Below, piece after piece: positions 34,204 through 42,318 of a stretch of 64,000 nucleotides of DNA; within the stretch, counting starts at the first letter, position 1, and each line of letters starts with the position of its first letter. The notes under the pieces are model-generated. The model worked only from the letters and a program-made list of their open reading frames with translations. It had not been told where the DNA came from and did not search any database. This DNA comes from Actinoplanes sandaracinus (GTDB lineage Bacteria; Actinomycetota; Actinomycetes; Mycobacteriales; Micromonosporaceae), in contig NZ_JASCTH010000011.1 in assembly GCF_030009775.1 (NCBI RefSeq), positions 62,001 through 126,000 on the forward strand. Reading direction: 5' to 3'. Both the position numbers and the translations under genes were made by a program.

Positions 34204-34230
34204 CTGTTCTAGAACTGAGTTCTAGAACAG
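34204..34230 (-). promoter_or_regulatory. double palindromic operator upstream of trpB
   Basis: Two copies of GTTCTAGAAC (34206-34215 and 34219-34228), each a perfect palindrome, are embedded in a 27-bp palindrome (34204-34230) whose only asymmetry is the central base. It starts 11 bp upstream of the trpB ATG. On the minus strand a -10-like TATAAC is immediately upstream, so a bound repressor would cover the start of transcription. GntR/HutC proteins bind such TCTAGA-centred sites (compare the DasR consensus). Binding by the operon's own GntR is inferred. Confidence 0.75.
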
Positions 34231-34276
34231 TTATACACAGTGTGATGCCGAAAGGGAACCGGCCTCGGCTCCGACG

Positions 34277-35185
34277 TCAAAGAGGGACCGCGGGGCCGCG
34301 GTCGAGGATGCCGGCGAGCAGGTCACCATGCCGCTCCACCCGCTCCAGCGTCTCGCTCGCACCGCACTGCCACGACGGCATCTCGCCGGTGGCCATGGCG
34401 ATGACCTCGTCCCAGGTCAGCGGCGTGGAAGCGGTCGGCGACGAACCGGCCCGCAACGAGTACGGCGTGACCGTCGTCTTGGCCGCGTTGTTCTGGCTCC
34501 AGTCGATGAAGATCTTCCCGGGCCGCAGTTGCCGGGCCATCCTCGCGGTGATCGAGCCGGGCACCATCTTCGCCAGTTCCTCGGCGACCTTCTTCGCATA
34601 GGACGAGACGACCTCCGACGACTGCGCCCCCGAGATCGGGCAGCACAGCTGCATGCCCTTCTTGCCCGACGTCTTGGGATAGGCGGAGATGCCGTCGGCG
34701 GCCAGCCGGTCGCGCATCAGGACCGCCACCGCGCAGCACTCCTTCAACGCCGCGGGCGCTCCCGGGTCAAGGTCGACGACCAGCAGGTCCGGGTGGGCGC
34801 CGATCCGCCACTGCGGCGTGTGCAGCTCGATCGCCGCGAGGTTCGCCAGCCAGACGAGAGTGGCCAGCTCGTCGACGACCACGAAGTCGATGGTCTCCCG
34901 GCTCTTCGTGGACCCCGGCACCGGCAGCGTCTCCAGGCGCACCCACGACGGCGTACCCCCGGGCTTGTTCTTCTCGAAGAAGTGCGCCTCGCCGACCCCG
35001 TTGGGATAGCGGATCCGGGTGACCGCCCTGTCTCGCAGGTGCGGCAGCAGCACCGGCGCGACACGCGTGTAGTAGTCGATCACCTCGCCCTTGGTGAACC
35101 CGGCCGAGGGGTACATGACCTTGTCCAGGTTCGAGAGTTCGAGGTCACGGCCCTCGATGGACACCGGGAAACGGTCACGAGGCAT
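34277..35185 (-). CDS. LigD-type NHEJ polymerase/primase (stand-alone)
   Basis: 302 residues from ATG at 35185; a longer start at 35218 is possible. Archaeo-eukaryotic primase fold of LigD POL: LSNLDKVMYPSAGFTKGEVI, EAHFFEKNKPGGTPSWV, catalytic DLD at about 138-140 in LLVVDLDPG, YPKTSGKKGMQLCCP and FIDWSQNNAAKTTVTPYSLR. It fills ends with ribonucleotides or deoxynucleotides during non-homologous end joining. It overlaps the end of the ligase gene upstream by 11 nt. The domains are on separate proteins, unlike fused mycobacterial LigD. Confidence 0.92.
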   Translation of the reverse strand: MPRDRFPVSIEGRDLELSNLDKVMYPSAGFTKGEVIDYYTRVAPVLLPHLRDRAVTRIRYPNGVGEAHFFEKNKPGGTPSWVRLETLPVPGSTKSRETIDFVVVDELATLVWLANLAAIELHTPQWRIGAHPDLLVVDLDPGAPAALKECCAVAVLMRDRLAADGISAYPKTSGKKGMQLCCPISGAQSSEVVSSYAKKVAEELAKMVPGSITARMARQLRPGKIFIDWSQNNAAKTTVTPYSLRAGSSPTASTPLTWDEVIAMATGEMPSWQCGASETLERVERHGDLLAGILDRGPAVPL

Positions 35186-36116
35186 CGTCGGCACACTCCG
35201 AAGCCGGCTTGTCGTCACGCAGCCGGAGGAACCGGGGGAAACGCAGGCGGCGGTCGGGCGTCTGGTTGCCGTACCGGATCTCGGCCACGAGTTCAGGTCG
35301 TACCCAGTGGGCTCCGCGGGAATCCTCGCGTGGCACCGCGCCGGGAGCGAACGGCGAGTCGGCGGAAGCGAGCGGCGCCAGCCGCGAGAGCAGGTCGCGC
35401 TCGGCGGCGGCGCCGATGCCGCCGCCGACCCGGCCTCGGAAGGCCAGGCCGTCCGGAGTCGGCACGCCGATCAGGAGGCCGCCGAGTTTGCGGGCGCCGG
35501 GCCGCCAGCCGCCGATGACGTAGTCGCCGGTGCGGTCGAACTTGACCTTGATCCAGTCGGCCGAGCGGAGCCCGGGCAGGTAGACCGAGTCGGAGCGTTT
35601 GGCCATGACGCCTTCGAGGTGGTTCTCCCGGGCCGCGGCCTCGGTGGCCGCCCCGTCACCGAACGACGGCGGCACCATCCAGCGCGACCCGGCCAGATCG
35701 AGTTCCTCCAGGCGCTCGCGACGCGCGAGGTACGGCAGCCCGGTGTAGTCCATGCCGTCGAGAAAGAGCAGGTCGAAGATCAGGTAGGTGACCGGCAGGG
35801 TGACCGCCAGTTTCGCGGCCCGCTGCTTGTCGCGGACGTGCATCCGCTCGGCGAGCGCGGTGAACGACGGCCGCCCGGCCGCGTCGAAGACCACCATCTC
35901 GCCGTCGAGCAGCGTCCCTTCGGGCAGGTGCAGGTCGGCGATCTCCGGGTAGGCGGCGGTGACCACCGCACCGGAGCGCGCGTAGAGGGCGGGCGGGCCG
36001 CCGTCGAAGAGAGCCAGTACTCGGACGCCGTCCCACTTGAACTCGTAGCTCCAGTCCGGGCCCACCGGCAGCCGGCCCGCGGTCGCGAGCATCGGAGTCA
36101 GCGGTGATCCGGACAC
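35175..36116 (-). CDS. ATP-dependent DNA ligase (NHEJ)
   Basis: 313 residues from GTG at 36116; ATG at 36170 would add 18 residues but leave only 9 bp to ku. The adenylation domain has the nucleotidyl lysine at about residue 27 in YEFKWDGVR, then LLDGEMVVFD, FDLLFLDG, HLEGVMAKRSDSVYLPG and WIKVKFDR (ligase motifs). An OB-fold domain follows, ending with RPELVAEIRYGNQTPDRRLR. It seals breaks together with the polymerase downstream and the divergent Ku. Confidence 0.9.
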   Translation of the reverse strand: MSGSPLTPMLATAGRLPVGPDWSYEFKWDGVRVLALFDGGPPALYARSGAVVTAAYPEIADLHLPEGTLLDGEMVVFDAAGRPSFTALAERMHVRDKQRAAKLAVTLPVTYLIFDLLFLDGMDYTGLPYLARRERLEELDLAGSRWMVPPSFGDGAATEAAARENHLEGVMAKRSDSVYLPGLRSADWIKVKFDRTGDYVIGGWRPGARKLGGLLIGVPTPDGLAFRGRVGGGIGAAAERDLLSRLAPLASADSPFAPGAVPREDSRGAHWVRPELVAEIRYGNQTPDRRLRFPRFLRLRDDKPASECADDAS

Positions 36117-36179
36117 CCGATCACCATAGGCAAAAGCATTCACCTTACGCAGGCGTCCCAGTGATGCCATTCTGAGAAC

Positions 36180-37163
36180 ATGCGAGCGATCTGGAAGGGC
36201 GCTGTCTCATTCGGTCTGGTGTCGATCGCCGTCAAGCTCTATTCGGCGACCGAGGAGAAGGACATCCGCTTCCACCAGGTGCATCGCACCGACGGTGGCC
36301 GGATCAAGTACCAGCGCACATGCTCGGTCGACGGCGAGGTGGTCAGCTTCGACGACATCGCCAAGGGCTATGACGTCGGCGGCGGAGAAATGGTGATCTT
36401 GACCGATGAGGATTTCGCCGAACTGCCCCTGAGCACATCCCGAGCCATTGATGTGCTGGAATTCGTCCCATCCGAGCAGATCGACCCCATTCTCTTCGCC
36501 AAGGCCTACTATCTGGAGCCCGAGGGTCAGGCCGCGAAGCCCTACGTGCTGCTGCGCGACGCCCTGCGCGACGCCGACCGGGTGGCCATCGTCAAGATCG
36601 CGATTCGGCAGCGCGAACAGCTCGCCACCCTCCGGGTCCGCGACGACGTGCTGGTCCTCAACACCATGATGTGGCCCGACGAGGTGCGCACGCCCGAGTT
36701 CGGCTTCCTCGACGACGACATCGAGACCCGGCCCGCCGAACTCGCGATGGCCAGCTCCCTGATCGACTCGATGGCTGGCAGCTTCAAGCCCGAGGAGTTC
36801 ACCGACAACTACCGGGCCGCGCTGCAGGAGGTCATCGACGCCAAGGTCGAGGGACGCGAGGTGGTCCAGCCGGAAGAGGCCGAAGAGGCTCCGGCGGCGG
36901 CCATCGACTTGATGGCGGCGCTCAAGGCCTCCGTCGAACGCGCGAAGAAGGCGCGAGGCGAAAACCCTTCCGAGGGTACGGACACCGCGCCCCCACCAGC
37001 GAAAAAGGCATCCACGGCTCCCCGCGCGAGCGCGAAGAGGACGAGTCCCGCCGCCCCGGCCAAGAAGGCGGCATCCGCTTCCAAGAAGACGACCGCCGCT
37101 TCGAAGGCGGCATCCGCGAGGAAGACCACGCCCGCCGCGAAGGCCGCCAAGAAGTCGGCATGA
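36180..37163 (+). CDS. ku: Ku homodimer protein (NHEJ)
   Basis: 327 residues. It starts MRAIWKGAVSFGLVSIAVKL, the invariant N-terminus of bacterial Ku, and has the core through about residue 235 (FHQVHRTDGGRIKYQRTCS; MASSLIDSMAGSFKPEEFTD). Residues about 258-327 form an Ala/Lys/Ser/Thr tail with repeated KKA units, like the DNA-binding extended C-termini of many actinobacterial Ku proteins. It binds double-strand ends and recruits the ligase. Divergent from the ligase-polymerase pair, sharing a short promoter region. Confidence 0.95.
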   Translation: MRAIWKGAVSFGLVSIAVKLYSATEEKDIRFHQVHRTDGGRIKYQRTCSVDGEVVSFDDIAKGYDVGGGEMVILTDEDFAELPLSTSRAIDVLEFVPSEQIDPILFAKAYYLEPEGQAAKPYVLLRDALRDADRVAIVKIAIRQREQLATLRVRDDVLVLNTMMWPDEVRTPEFGFLDDDIETRPAELAMASSLIDSMAGSFKPEEFTDNYRAALQEVIDAKVEGREVVQPEEAEEAPAAAIDLMAALKASVERAKKARGENPSEGTDTAPPPAKKASTAPRASAKRTSPAAPAKKAASASKKTTAASKAASARKTTPAAKAAKKSA

Positions 37164-37202
37164 TTAGGCTTCTCCCATGGGTGACGCATGCGAGGTGTCC
37201 CG

Positions 37203-37694
37203 ATGGCGCTGACATGGGACGAGTCCTACCTGGGTCGGGTTCGGGCCAGCGTCGGCGACACCGACACGATCTTCTTCGTCGGCGCCCGCACGGTGGTCCT
37301 CGACGAGCAGGGCCGGCTGCTGCTCATCCAGCGGTCCGACAATCACCGCTGGGCGATCCCGGCCGGCGCCATGGAGCTCGGCGAGAGCATGGTGGACTGC
37401 GCCGTCCGTGAGTTGTGGGAGGAGACCGGCCTGAGGGCCACCTCCCTGACGCCCTACGCGTTCTACACCGCCTACACCTACACGAACGAGTACCGGCACA
37501 CGTACCAGCAGGTGCTGATGTCCTTCGTGGTGCACTCGTGGGAAGGCGAGCTGCTCCGGCAGACCGACGAGAGCGTGGACGCCGGCTTCTTCCCGCTGGA
37601 CGCGCTGCCCGGCGACCAGAAGTCGTTCATCGTCGACGAGGCGCTGGCCGACCTCGCCACGTTTCGCGAAACCGGCGTCCTCGTCATGAAGTAA
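37203..37694 (+). CDS. NUDIX hydrolase
   Basis: 163 residues from ATG at 37203; GAGG lies 7 nt upstream, which favours this over the ATG at 37188. The Nudix box is at about 55-77, with GESMVDCAVRELWEETG giving the REx2EE core. It is preceded by LLLIQRSDNHRWAIPAGAME. It hydrolyses a nucleoside-diphosphate-linked substrate. The FYTAYTYTNEYRHTYQQ segment is shared with a common actinobacterial NUDIX group of unknown substrate. It follows ku after 39 bp. Confidence 0.9.
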   Translation: MALTWDESYLGRVRASVGDTDTIFFVGARTVVLDEQGRLLLIQRSDNHRWAIPAGAMELGESMVDCAVRELWEETGLRATSLTPYAFYTAYTYTNEYRHTYQQVLMSFVVHSWEGELLRQTDESVDAGFFPLDALPGDQKSFIVDEALADLATFRETGVLVMK

Positions 37695-37749
37695 GGGTGT
37701 CCTAAATCGCGGTGCGGTCCCCCCGCCCGCTGGGGCAGGATGGCCCTTC

Positions 37750-39072
37750 GTGACCACGAAGCGCAGGCTTGGCCTGGATCTGTCCCCGTTACGCACCTCC
37801 CGGGACTTCCGGCTCGTCTTCATCGGCGGCGTGGTGACCGCGTTCGGGTCGTTCATCAGTTACGTCACCATCCCGTACCAGGTGGCGAAGCTGACCAACG
37901 ACCCACTGATGGTGGGCCTGATCGGCGTCTGCGAACTGCTCCCGCTGCTGATCATGTCGTTCGTCGGTGGCGCGCTCGCCGACTACATCGACCGGCGGCT
38001 GCTGGTCCGCGGCAGTGAGCTCGCGCTCGCCCTGATCTGCGGCATCCTGCTGATCAACTCGCTCTCCAAGGAGCCGCATCTGTGGCTGCTCTATGTGGCC
38101 GCGTTCCTGACCGCCGGCGTGGCCGGGCTGCAACGCCCCGCCCTGGAGGCGATGATCCCGCGGCTGGTGAAACCGGAGCAGTTGCCGGCCACCATGGCCG
38201 TCCAGTCGCTCGGCATGCAGTTCGCCCAGCTCTTCGGCATGCCGCTGGCCGGGATCCTGCTGGCCAGCTTCGACCTGGCCTGGGTGTACGCGTTCGACCT
38301 GCTCACCTTCGTCGTCTCGCTGATTTGCCTGACCCTGGTCAAGGCCGTCCCGCCGCCGGTCGCCGCCGACCGCCCGTCGGTCAAGAGCGTGGTCACCGGC
38401 CTGAAGTACGCGAAGTCCCGCCCCGAACTGCTCGGCACCTACCTGGTCGACATCAACGCGATGTTCTTCGGCATGCCGTCCGCGCTGTACCCGTTCCTGG
38501 CGAACGACCTCGGCGGGCCGAGGGTGCTCGGCCTGCTCTACGCCGCGCCCGCCGTCGGATCCCTGATCGCCACGATCGGTTCCGGCTGGACCGCACGGGT
38601 GCACCGGCACGGCCTGATGGTGCTGATAGCCGCGGCGCTGTGGGGTGTCGGCATCGTCGGCGTGGGCCTGTCGGACACCCTCTGGCTGACCCTGTTCTGC
38701 CTGGCCTTCGCCGGCGCGGCGGACATGGTCTCCGGCCTGTTCCGCATGATCATCTGGAACCAGACCATCCCCGATCACCTGCGCGGCCGCCTGGCCGGCA
38801 TCGAGATGCTCTCCTACACCACCGGTCCGCTGCTCGGGCAGCTCCGGGCGGGCGCGATGGCCCGGACCGGCCTCGGCGTCCCCGGCGCCATCTGGGTCGG
38901 CGGCGTCCTCTGTGTGGCCGGCAGCCTGGCCCTGGCCGCGGCTCTGCCCAAGTTCGTCCGGTACAACGGCAAGGACGGCATGGCCCTCAAGAAGGCCGCC
39001 GACGACGAGTGGGCGGCCACCGCCGCCGAGCGATCCCACTCCGGCTCCGGCTCCGGCTCCACCGATCGGTGA
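37750..39072 (+). CDS. MFS transporter (EntS/MFS_3-like)
   Basis: 440 residues from GTG at 37750. Twelve TM helices; GALADYIDRRLLVRGSELAL in the TM2-TM3 loop; LVDINAMFFGMPSALYPFLA mid-protein; NQTIPDHLRGRLAGIEMLSY in the late MFS_3 block. The C-terminus ends with a Gly-Ser repeat. Related to enterobactin exporter EntS, so an efflux role is likely. A 13-bp perfect hairpin terminates it. Confidence 0.88.
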   Translation: MTTKRRLGLDLSPLRTSRDFRLVFIGGVVTAFGSFISYVTIPYQVAKLTNDPLMVGLIGVCELLPLLIMSFVGGALADYIDRRLLVRGSELALALICGILLINSLSKEPHLWLLYVAAFLTAGVAGLQRPALEAMIPRLVKPEQLPATMAVQSLGMQFAQLFGMPLAGILLASFDLAWVYAFDLLTFVVSLICLTLVKAVPPPVAADRPSVKSVVTGLKYAKSRPELLGTYLVDINAMFFGMPSALYPFLANDLGGPRVLGLLYAAPAVGSLIATIGSGWTARVHRHGLMVLIAAALWGVGIVGVGLSDTLWLTLFCLAFAGAADMVSGLFRMIIWNQTIPDHLRGRLAGIEMLSYTTGPLLGQLRAGAMARTGLGVPGAIWVGGVLCVAGSLALAAALPKFVRYNGKDGMALKKAADDEWAATAAERSHSGSGSGSTDR

Positions 39073-39082
39073 CCTGGGAAAA

Positions 39083-39116
39083 CCGTGGCGCAGCGGTCCG
39101 GAACGCTGCGCCACGG
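39083..39116 (+). terminator. strong hairpin terminator
   Basis: CCGTGGCGCAGCG (39083-39095) and its exact complement (39104-39116) with an 8-nt loop begin 11 nt after the MFS stop; CGCTTTCTC follows. Also usable by the convergent PfpI-type gene. Confidence 0.8.
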
Positions 39117-39161
39117 CGCTTTCTCGGCGTACGCGAGAAGGCTCTTGATCTTCAGACCGGC

Positions 39162-39713
39162 TCAGGCCGGCTGTTTCGCGGCGACCTGGTCGAGCAGGGC
39201 GTCGCAGAAGGCGGGAAGGTCGTCCGGCTTGCGGCTGGTGATCAGACCGCCGTCGACGTAGACCTGCTCGTCGACCCAGGTCGCGCCCGCGTTGACGAGG
39301 TCCGTGCGAAGGCTCGGCCAACTGGTGAGCGTGCGGCCGTCGACGACGCCCGCCTCGACCAGCGTCCAGGGGCCGTGGCAGATGGCCGCGACCGGCTTGC
39401 CCGCGGTCACGAAGTCGCGGACGAACCGGACCGCGTCGGCATCCGCGCGCAGGAAGTCCGGGTTGGCGACGCCGCCGGGCAGAACCAGCGCGTCGTACTC
39501 GCCGGCGTCCGTTTCGCTCACGATCTTCTCGACGCGGTAGGTGCCGGCCTTGTCCAGGTGATTCAGCGCCTGAATCTCGCCGCTCTCCAGGGAGATGAGT
39601 TCCGCCTGGCCACCGGCGTCCTCCACGGCCTTACGGGGTTCGGTGTACTCGATCTCCTCCACGCCGTCCGCCGCCAGGAAAGCCACGCGCTTTCCCTTGA
39701 TCGATGCGGTCAT
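39162..39713 (-). CDS. DJ-1/PfpI family protein (type 1 glutamine amidotransferase-like)
   Basis: 183 residues from ATG at 39713 with GGAAGGAG upstream. Order: KRVAFLAADGVEEIEYTEPR, YDALVLPGGVANPDFLRADA, nucleophile elbow PVAAICHGPWTLVEAG with the reactive Cys, and SWPSLRTDLVNAGATWVDEQ. This is the PfpI/YhbO-like branch, described as general stress proteins or deglycases. A direct-repeat array begins about 80 bp upstream of its start. Confidence 0.92.
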   Translation of the reverse strand: MTASIKGKRVAFLAADGVEEIEYTEPRKAVEDAGGQAELISLESGEIQALNHLDKAGTYRVEKIVSETDAGEYDALVLPGGVANPDFLRADADAVRFVRDFVTAGKPVAAICHGPWTLVEAGVVDGRTLTSWPSLRTDLVNAGATWVDEQVYVDGGLITSRKPDDLPAFCDALLDQVAAKQPA

Positions 39714-39792
39714 GGTCGTTGCTCCTTCCGGCTGCCGGGGTGTCCGTCCGTGATTCCGGTTCCCGGCGACGGCACGGGCAAACGGCTCAGCC

Positions 39793-39957
39793 GTCACGGC
39801 TCCCGGCGGCGCGAGCCAACGGGTTCTGTAGTCACGGCTACGGCCCCAGTGGTTGCGGCTTCCGGCGGCGTGAGCCAACGGTTTCAGTAGTTGCGGCTTC
39901 CGGCGGCGCGGGCCACGCGTTCATAGTTGCGGCTTCCGGCGGCGGCTCGGGCGAATG
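39793..39957. repeat. array of four 36-38-bp direct repeats plus a partial unit
   Basis: Full units start at 39793, 39852, 39890 and 39926, with a partial copy at 39831-39851. Each contains GGCTTCCGGCGGCG or a close variant, then GCCAACGG-like sequence and TTC-GTA before the next. The array runs from the PfpI-gene upstream region into the last 25 codons of the DUF2231 gene, giving that protein a repeated AAGSRNY ending. It looks like a dispersed repeat family, not a CRISPR: units are adjacent with no unique spacers. Confidence 0.75.
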
Positions 39958-40378
39958 CTGGAGGGCGGCCGTTGGCGATCTCGCCGCCGAACCAGGCGCC
40001 GAAGCCGGCCAGCGCCAGGGCCAGGAACTCGACGACGAAAAGGCCACCGCCGATGGCCCGCTCGCCGGCCTGGACCCGCAGCATCGCGATGACCGCGAAG
40101 ATCACCAGCACGCCCACGTTGATCAGGCCGCGGAGCACGCCGAGCCGGCGGTCCGGCAGGCGGCGCGCGAGCATCACGTCGACGGCGCCGGCCACTGCGG
40201 CCAGTGCCCCGCCGCAGAGACCGGCCACGATGTTCCAGTAGGCGAGGGCACCGAAGATGCTAGGGCCACCCAGCAAATCGGCCATGTCGAACATTACGGC
40301 CATCGCAAAGAGCCCGAGCGGGAACATCACCAGAATGGGCTGCACCGCCTGACCGGCGACGCTCAATCGGCTTTCCAC
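39884..40378 (-). CDS. DUF2231 four-helix membrane protein
   Basis: 164 residues from GTG at 40378, with GGAAGG 9 nt upstream (a GTG at 40396 is an alternative). Four TM helices: ILVMFPLGLFAMAVMFDMAD, YWNIVAGLCGGALAAVAGAV, GLINVGVLVIFAVIAMLRV and FVVEFLALALAGFGAWFGGE. The pattern matches DUF2231. The last 25 residues, with two copies of AAGSRNY, are encoded by the direct-repeat array and probably replaced the original C-terminus. Function unknown. Confidence 0.8.
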   Translation of the reverse strand: MESRLSVAGQAVQPILVMFPLGLFAMAVMFDMADLLGGPSIFGALAYWNIVAGLCGGALAAVAGAVDVMLARRLPDRRLGVLRGLINVGVLVIFAVIAMLRVQAGERAIGGGLFVVEFLALALAGFGAWFGGEIANGRPPAFARAAAGSRNYERVARAAGSRNY

Positions 40379-40755
40379 TTGGTATCGCCTTCCCACCTGC
40401 GGAAATACAGGTTGTTGTCGGCTTCCGCGCTTGGCCTACCCGGTCCCCTCCGGGGACAAACACCACGACGGCGACCGATGGACGACCACACCGAAAGTCG
40501 CACAGCTTGTACGCAATCTGCAACATGGCAGATTGAGTGGTGGCGAGTTGCCGGGTGGCGTGCTTCACTTCTTGTAGAGCATCAAGGGCGGAGTTGGAGG
40601 GAGAGACACGCAACGGCACCCGGCGGCAAACGGGTGCCGTTGTCTGCCTCTGAGCCTTCGTTCGCTGCGACTCGAGCGAGGCGGGGACGGTTCTCTCAGA
40701 TCAACGGCGGCGCCGCTCCTTCCCTCCTCGCAAGAAACCGCGAGAGGAGTTCGCC
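40379..40755. other. 377-bp divergent promoter region
   Basis: It lies between the DUF2231 (minus) and DUF6232 (plus) genes. It contains a 12-bp perfect hairpin, annotated separately, and a purine-rich ribosome site at its right end. No coding frame is convincing. Confidence 0.5.
40611..40642 (+). terminator. 12-bp perfect hairpin upstream of the DUF6232 gene
   Basis: CAACGGCACCCG (40611-40622) pairs exactly with 40631-40642 around an 8-nt loop. No coding gene ends just before it, so it is either a leader attenuator for the DUF6232 gene or the terminator of an unrecognised small RNA. Confidence 0.5.
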
Positions 40756-41193
40756 ATGCGCCCACGGATCTACTATCGCGGCCCGGACGCCCTGGTGTCC
40801 GATGATCGGTTCGTCTGGCACGCCACCCACACATCGCTGGCCTTCGCCATCACCGAGCTCCGCAATGTCGGCCTGGTGCAGGCGCCGGCCCGGGTCCGCC
40901 CCCATGCTCCCGCATTCGCCGTGGCGGCCCTCGCGCTGGCGGCCGCCGGCTGGATCCTGCTGCCCGATCCGGCGATCTACGTTCTCGCCTTCCTCGGCCT
41001 CGCCGCATCCGGCCTGGCCCTGGCATGGCGCGAGCCGGGCCGCTGGGAACTGCACGCGCAGTACCGCGGAACCGCCGTGGTGCTCTATTCCTCAGCCGAC
41101 GACCGCGTCTTCAATCAGGTCAGCCGGGCCCTGCGACGCGCCATGGAGGATCGCCGGCGCACCTCTCGGGGGTTCGGGTTGGCAGCGGCCTGA
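40756..41193 (+). CDS. DUF6232 family membrane protein
   Basis: 145 residues from ATG at 40756 after GAGAGGAG. It begins RPRIYYRGPDALVSDDRFVW and contains two close TM helices (about 55-90: AFAVAALALAAAGWILL, LAFLGLAASGLALAW). A cytoplasmic end YRGTAVVLYSSADDRVFNQV follows. I recognise it as a DUF6232-like protein, a family of Streptomyces/Micromonosporaceae with unknown role. Confidence 0.72.
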   Translation: MRPRIYYRGPDALVSDDRFVWHATHTSLAFAITELRNVGLVQAPARVRPHAPAFAVAALALAAAGWILLPDPAIYVLAFLGLAASGLALAWREPGRWELHAQYRGTAVVLYSSADDRVFNQVSRALRRAMEDRRRTSRGFGLAAA

Positions 41194-41291
41194 CCTGCAC
41201 TTTCGTGAACATCTATCGGGTGACATTGCGATCCGGTCAAAACCGCACCTCGCCCCCGTCGTTCTGATAGGACAGTACTAAGATGTCCGCG

Positions 41292-41325
41292 ACCTCGCTG
41301 ATTGCCAGCTGGCAGTCAGCGAGGT
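41292..41325. promoter_or_regulatory. 34-bp near-perfect palindrome before the DUF5753 regulator gene
   Basis: ACCTCGCTGA (41292-41301) and its complement (41316-41325) flank GCCAGCTGGC (41304-41313), itself a palindrome, leaving only the two bases on each side of the centre unpaired. It ends 59 bp upstream of the regulator start. Probable autoregulatory operator. Confidence 0.65.
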
Positions 41326-41384
41326 AGCAGAATGACACTCGTTCGCTACCGAACGTCACCACACACTTCGACGATGAAGGACTC

Positions 41385-42275
41385 ATGACCGACGGTGACT
41401 CGCCGATCATCGCGCGCCGACGCGTGCGACTCGCGCTCCGTGAGGCGCGGGACAGGGCCGGGCTCACCCAGAATCAGGTCGCTGAGGAGATGGAGTGGTC
41501 GCTCAGCAAGGTGATCCGGATCGAGAACGGGGATGTCAGCATCTCCCCGAACGATCTGCGTCTACTGCTGGGCTTTCTCGGTGTCAAGGACCGGGCCGTG
41601 GTCGCCGACCTGCTCGCCGCCGCTCGCATTGCCCGCACCCGCCGAGGTCAGGCATGGTATCAGGCTGCCGAATTCCGGGACAGCCTCACCGATAGCATGC
41701 GTAAACTGATCGAGTACGAGAGCGAAGCTACAGAGATCCGCTCCTACTCCATCTATTGCGTGCCGGGTTATCTCCAGACTCCTGCCTACTCCGAAGCACT
41801 GATGTCCAGGTATGAGGACGAGATCTCTGAGGAATTGCGCACGAGGCGGATCGAGGCGCGGAACAGGCGGCGCGACGCGCTCCAGGGCAGGGACGTGGCG
41901 TTCCTGCTCATGGTCGACGAGTCGGTCCTCCGGCGCATGATCGGCGGACCGGCGGTCTTCGCGGAGCAGTTGCGGCACTTGAGTGAGGCCGTGGAGCGAG
42001 GTGTCCTCCGAATCCGGATGGTGCCGTTCTCGCTCGACTCCTCGATCACCACGAACGCCAGCTTCGATCTGCTTGAGATAGGCCAGAGCGAGGTGCTCTA
42101 CCGGGAAACCGGCTTTAACGACGAAATGGTTGAGGACCGGGAGACGGTCGCGAAACACCGCGCTCGGTACGACCGGGAATGGCAAGAGGTCGCGGATGAG
42201 ACGGACACGATCCAATACATCGAGCGGCAAATAAAAGAACTGGAACGTGCCATCACCGAACGGCCATCCAGGTAG
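41385..42275 (+). CDS. XRE-type HTH regulator with DUF5753 domain
   Basis: 296 residues from ATG at 41385. HTH (about 12-70): LREARDRAGLTQNQVAEEME, WSLSKVIRIENGDVSISPND. DUF5753 (about 85-275): YESEATEIRSYSIYCVPGYL, RIEARNRRRDALQGRDVAFL. These regulators (BldB/WhiJ-type systems in Streptomyces) usually pair with small DUF397 proteins; two such genes follow directly. Upstream is a 34-bp palindrome. Base composition is a little lower in GC than the core genes. Confidence 0.93.
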   Translation: MTDGDSPIIARRRVRLALREARDRAGLTQNQVAEEMEWSLSKVIRIENGDVSISPNDLRLLLGFLGVKDRAVVADLLAAARIARTRRGQAWYQAAEFRDSLTDSMRKLIEYESEATEIRSYSIYCVPGYLQTPAYSEALMSRYEDEISEELRTRRIEARNRRRDALQGRDVAFLLMVDESVLRRMIGGPAVFAEQLRHLSEAVERGVLRIRMVPFSLDSSITTNASFDLLEIGQSEVLYRETGFNDEMVEDRETVAKHRARYDREWQEVADETDTIQYIERQIKELERAITERPSR

Positions 42276-42318
42276 ATCGGTTAACAAAAATATCAGCAAG
42301 ATATTCGAAGGGTCTCCG

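Noticed and set aside
34194..34260. Trp attenuator or T-box before trpB
   Set aside because: The leader would be too short, with no Trp-codon peptide or alternative hairpins; the palindromes fit a protein operator better.
39793..39957. Possible CRISPR array
   Set aside because: Units are directly adjacent with no unique spacers, are too divergent among themselves, and no cas genes are present.
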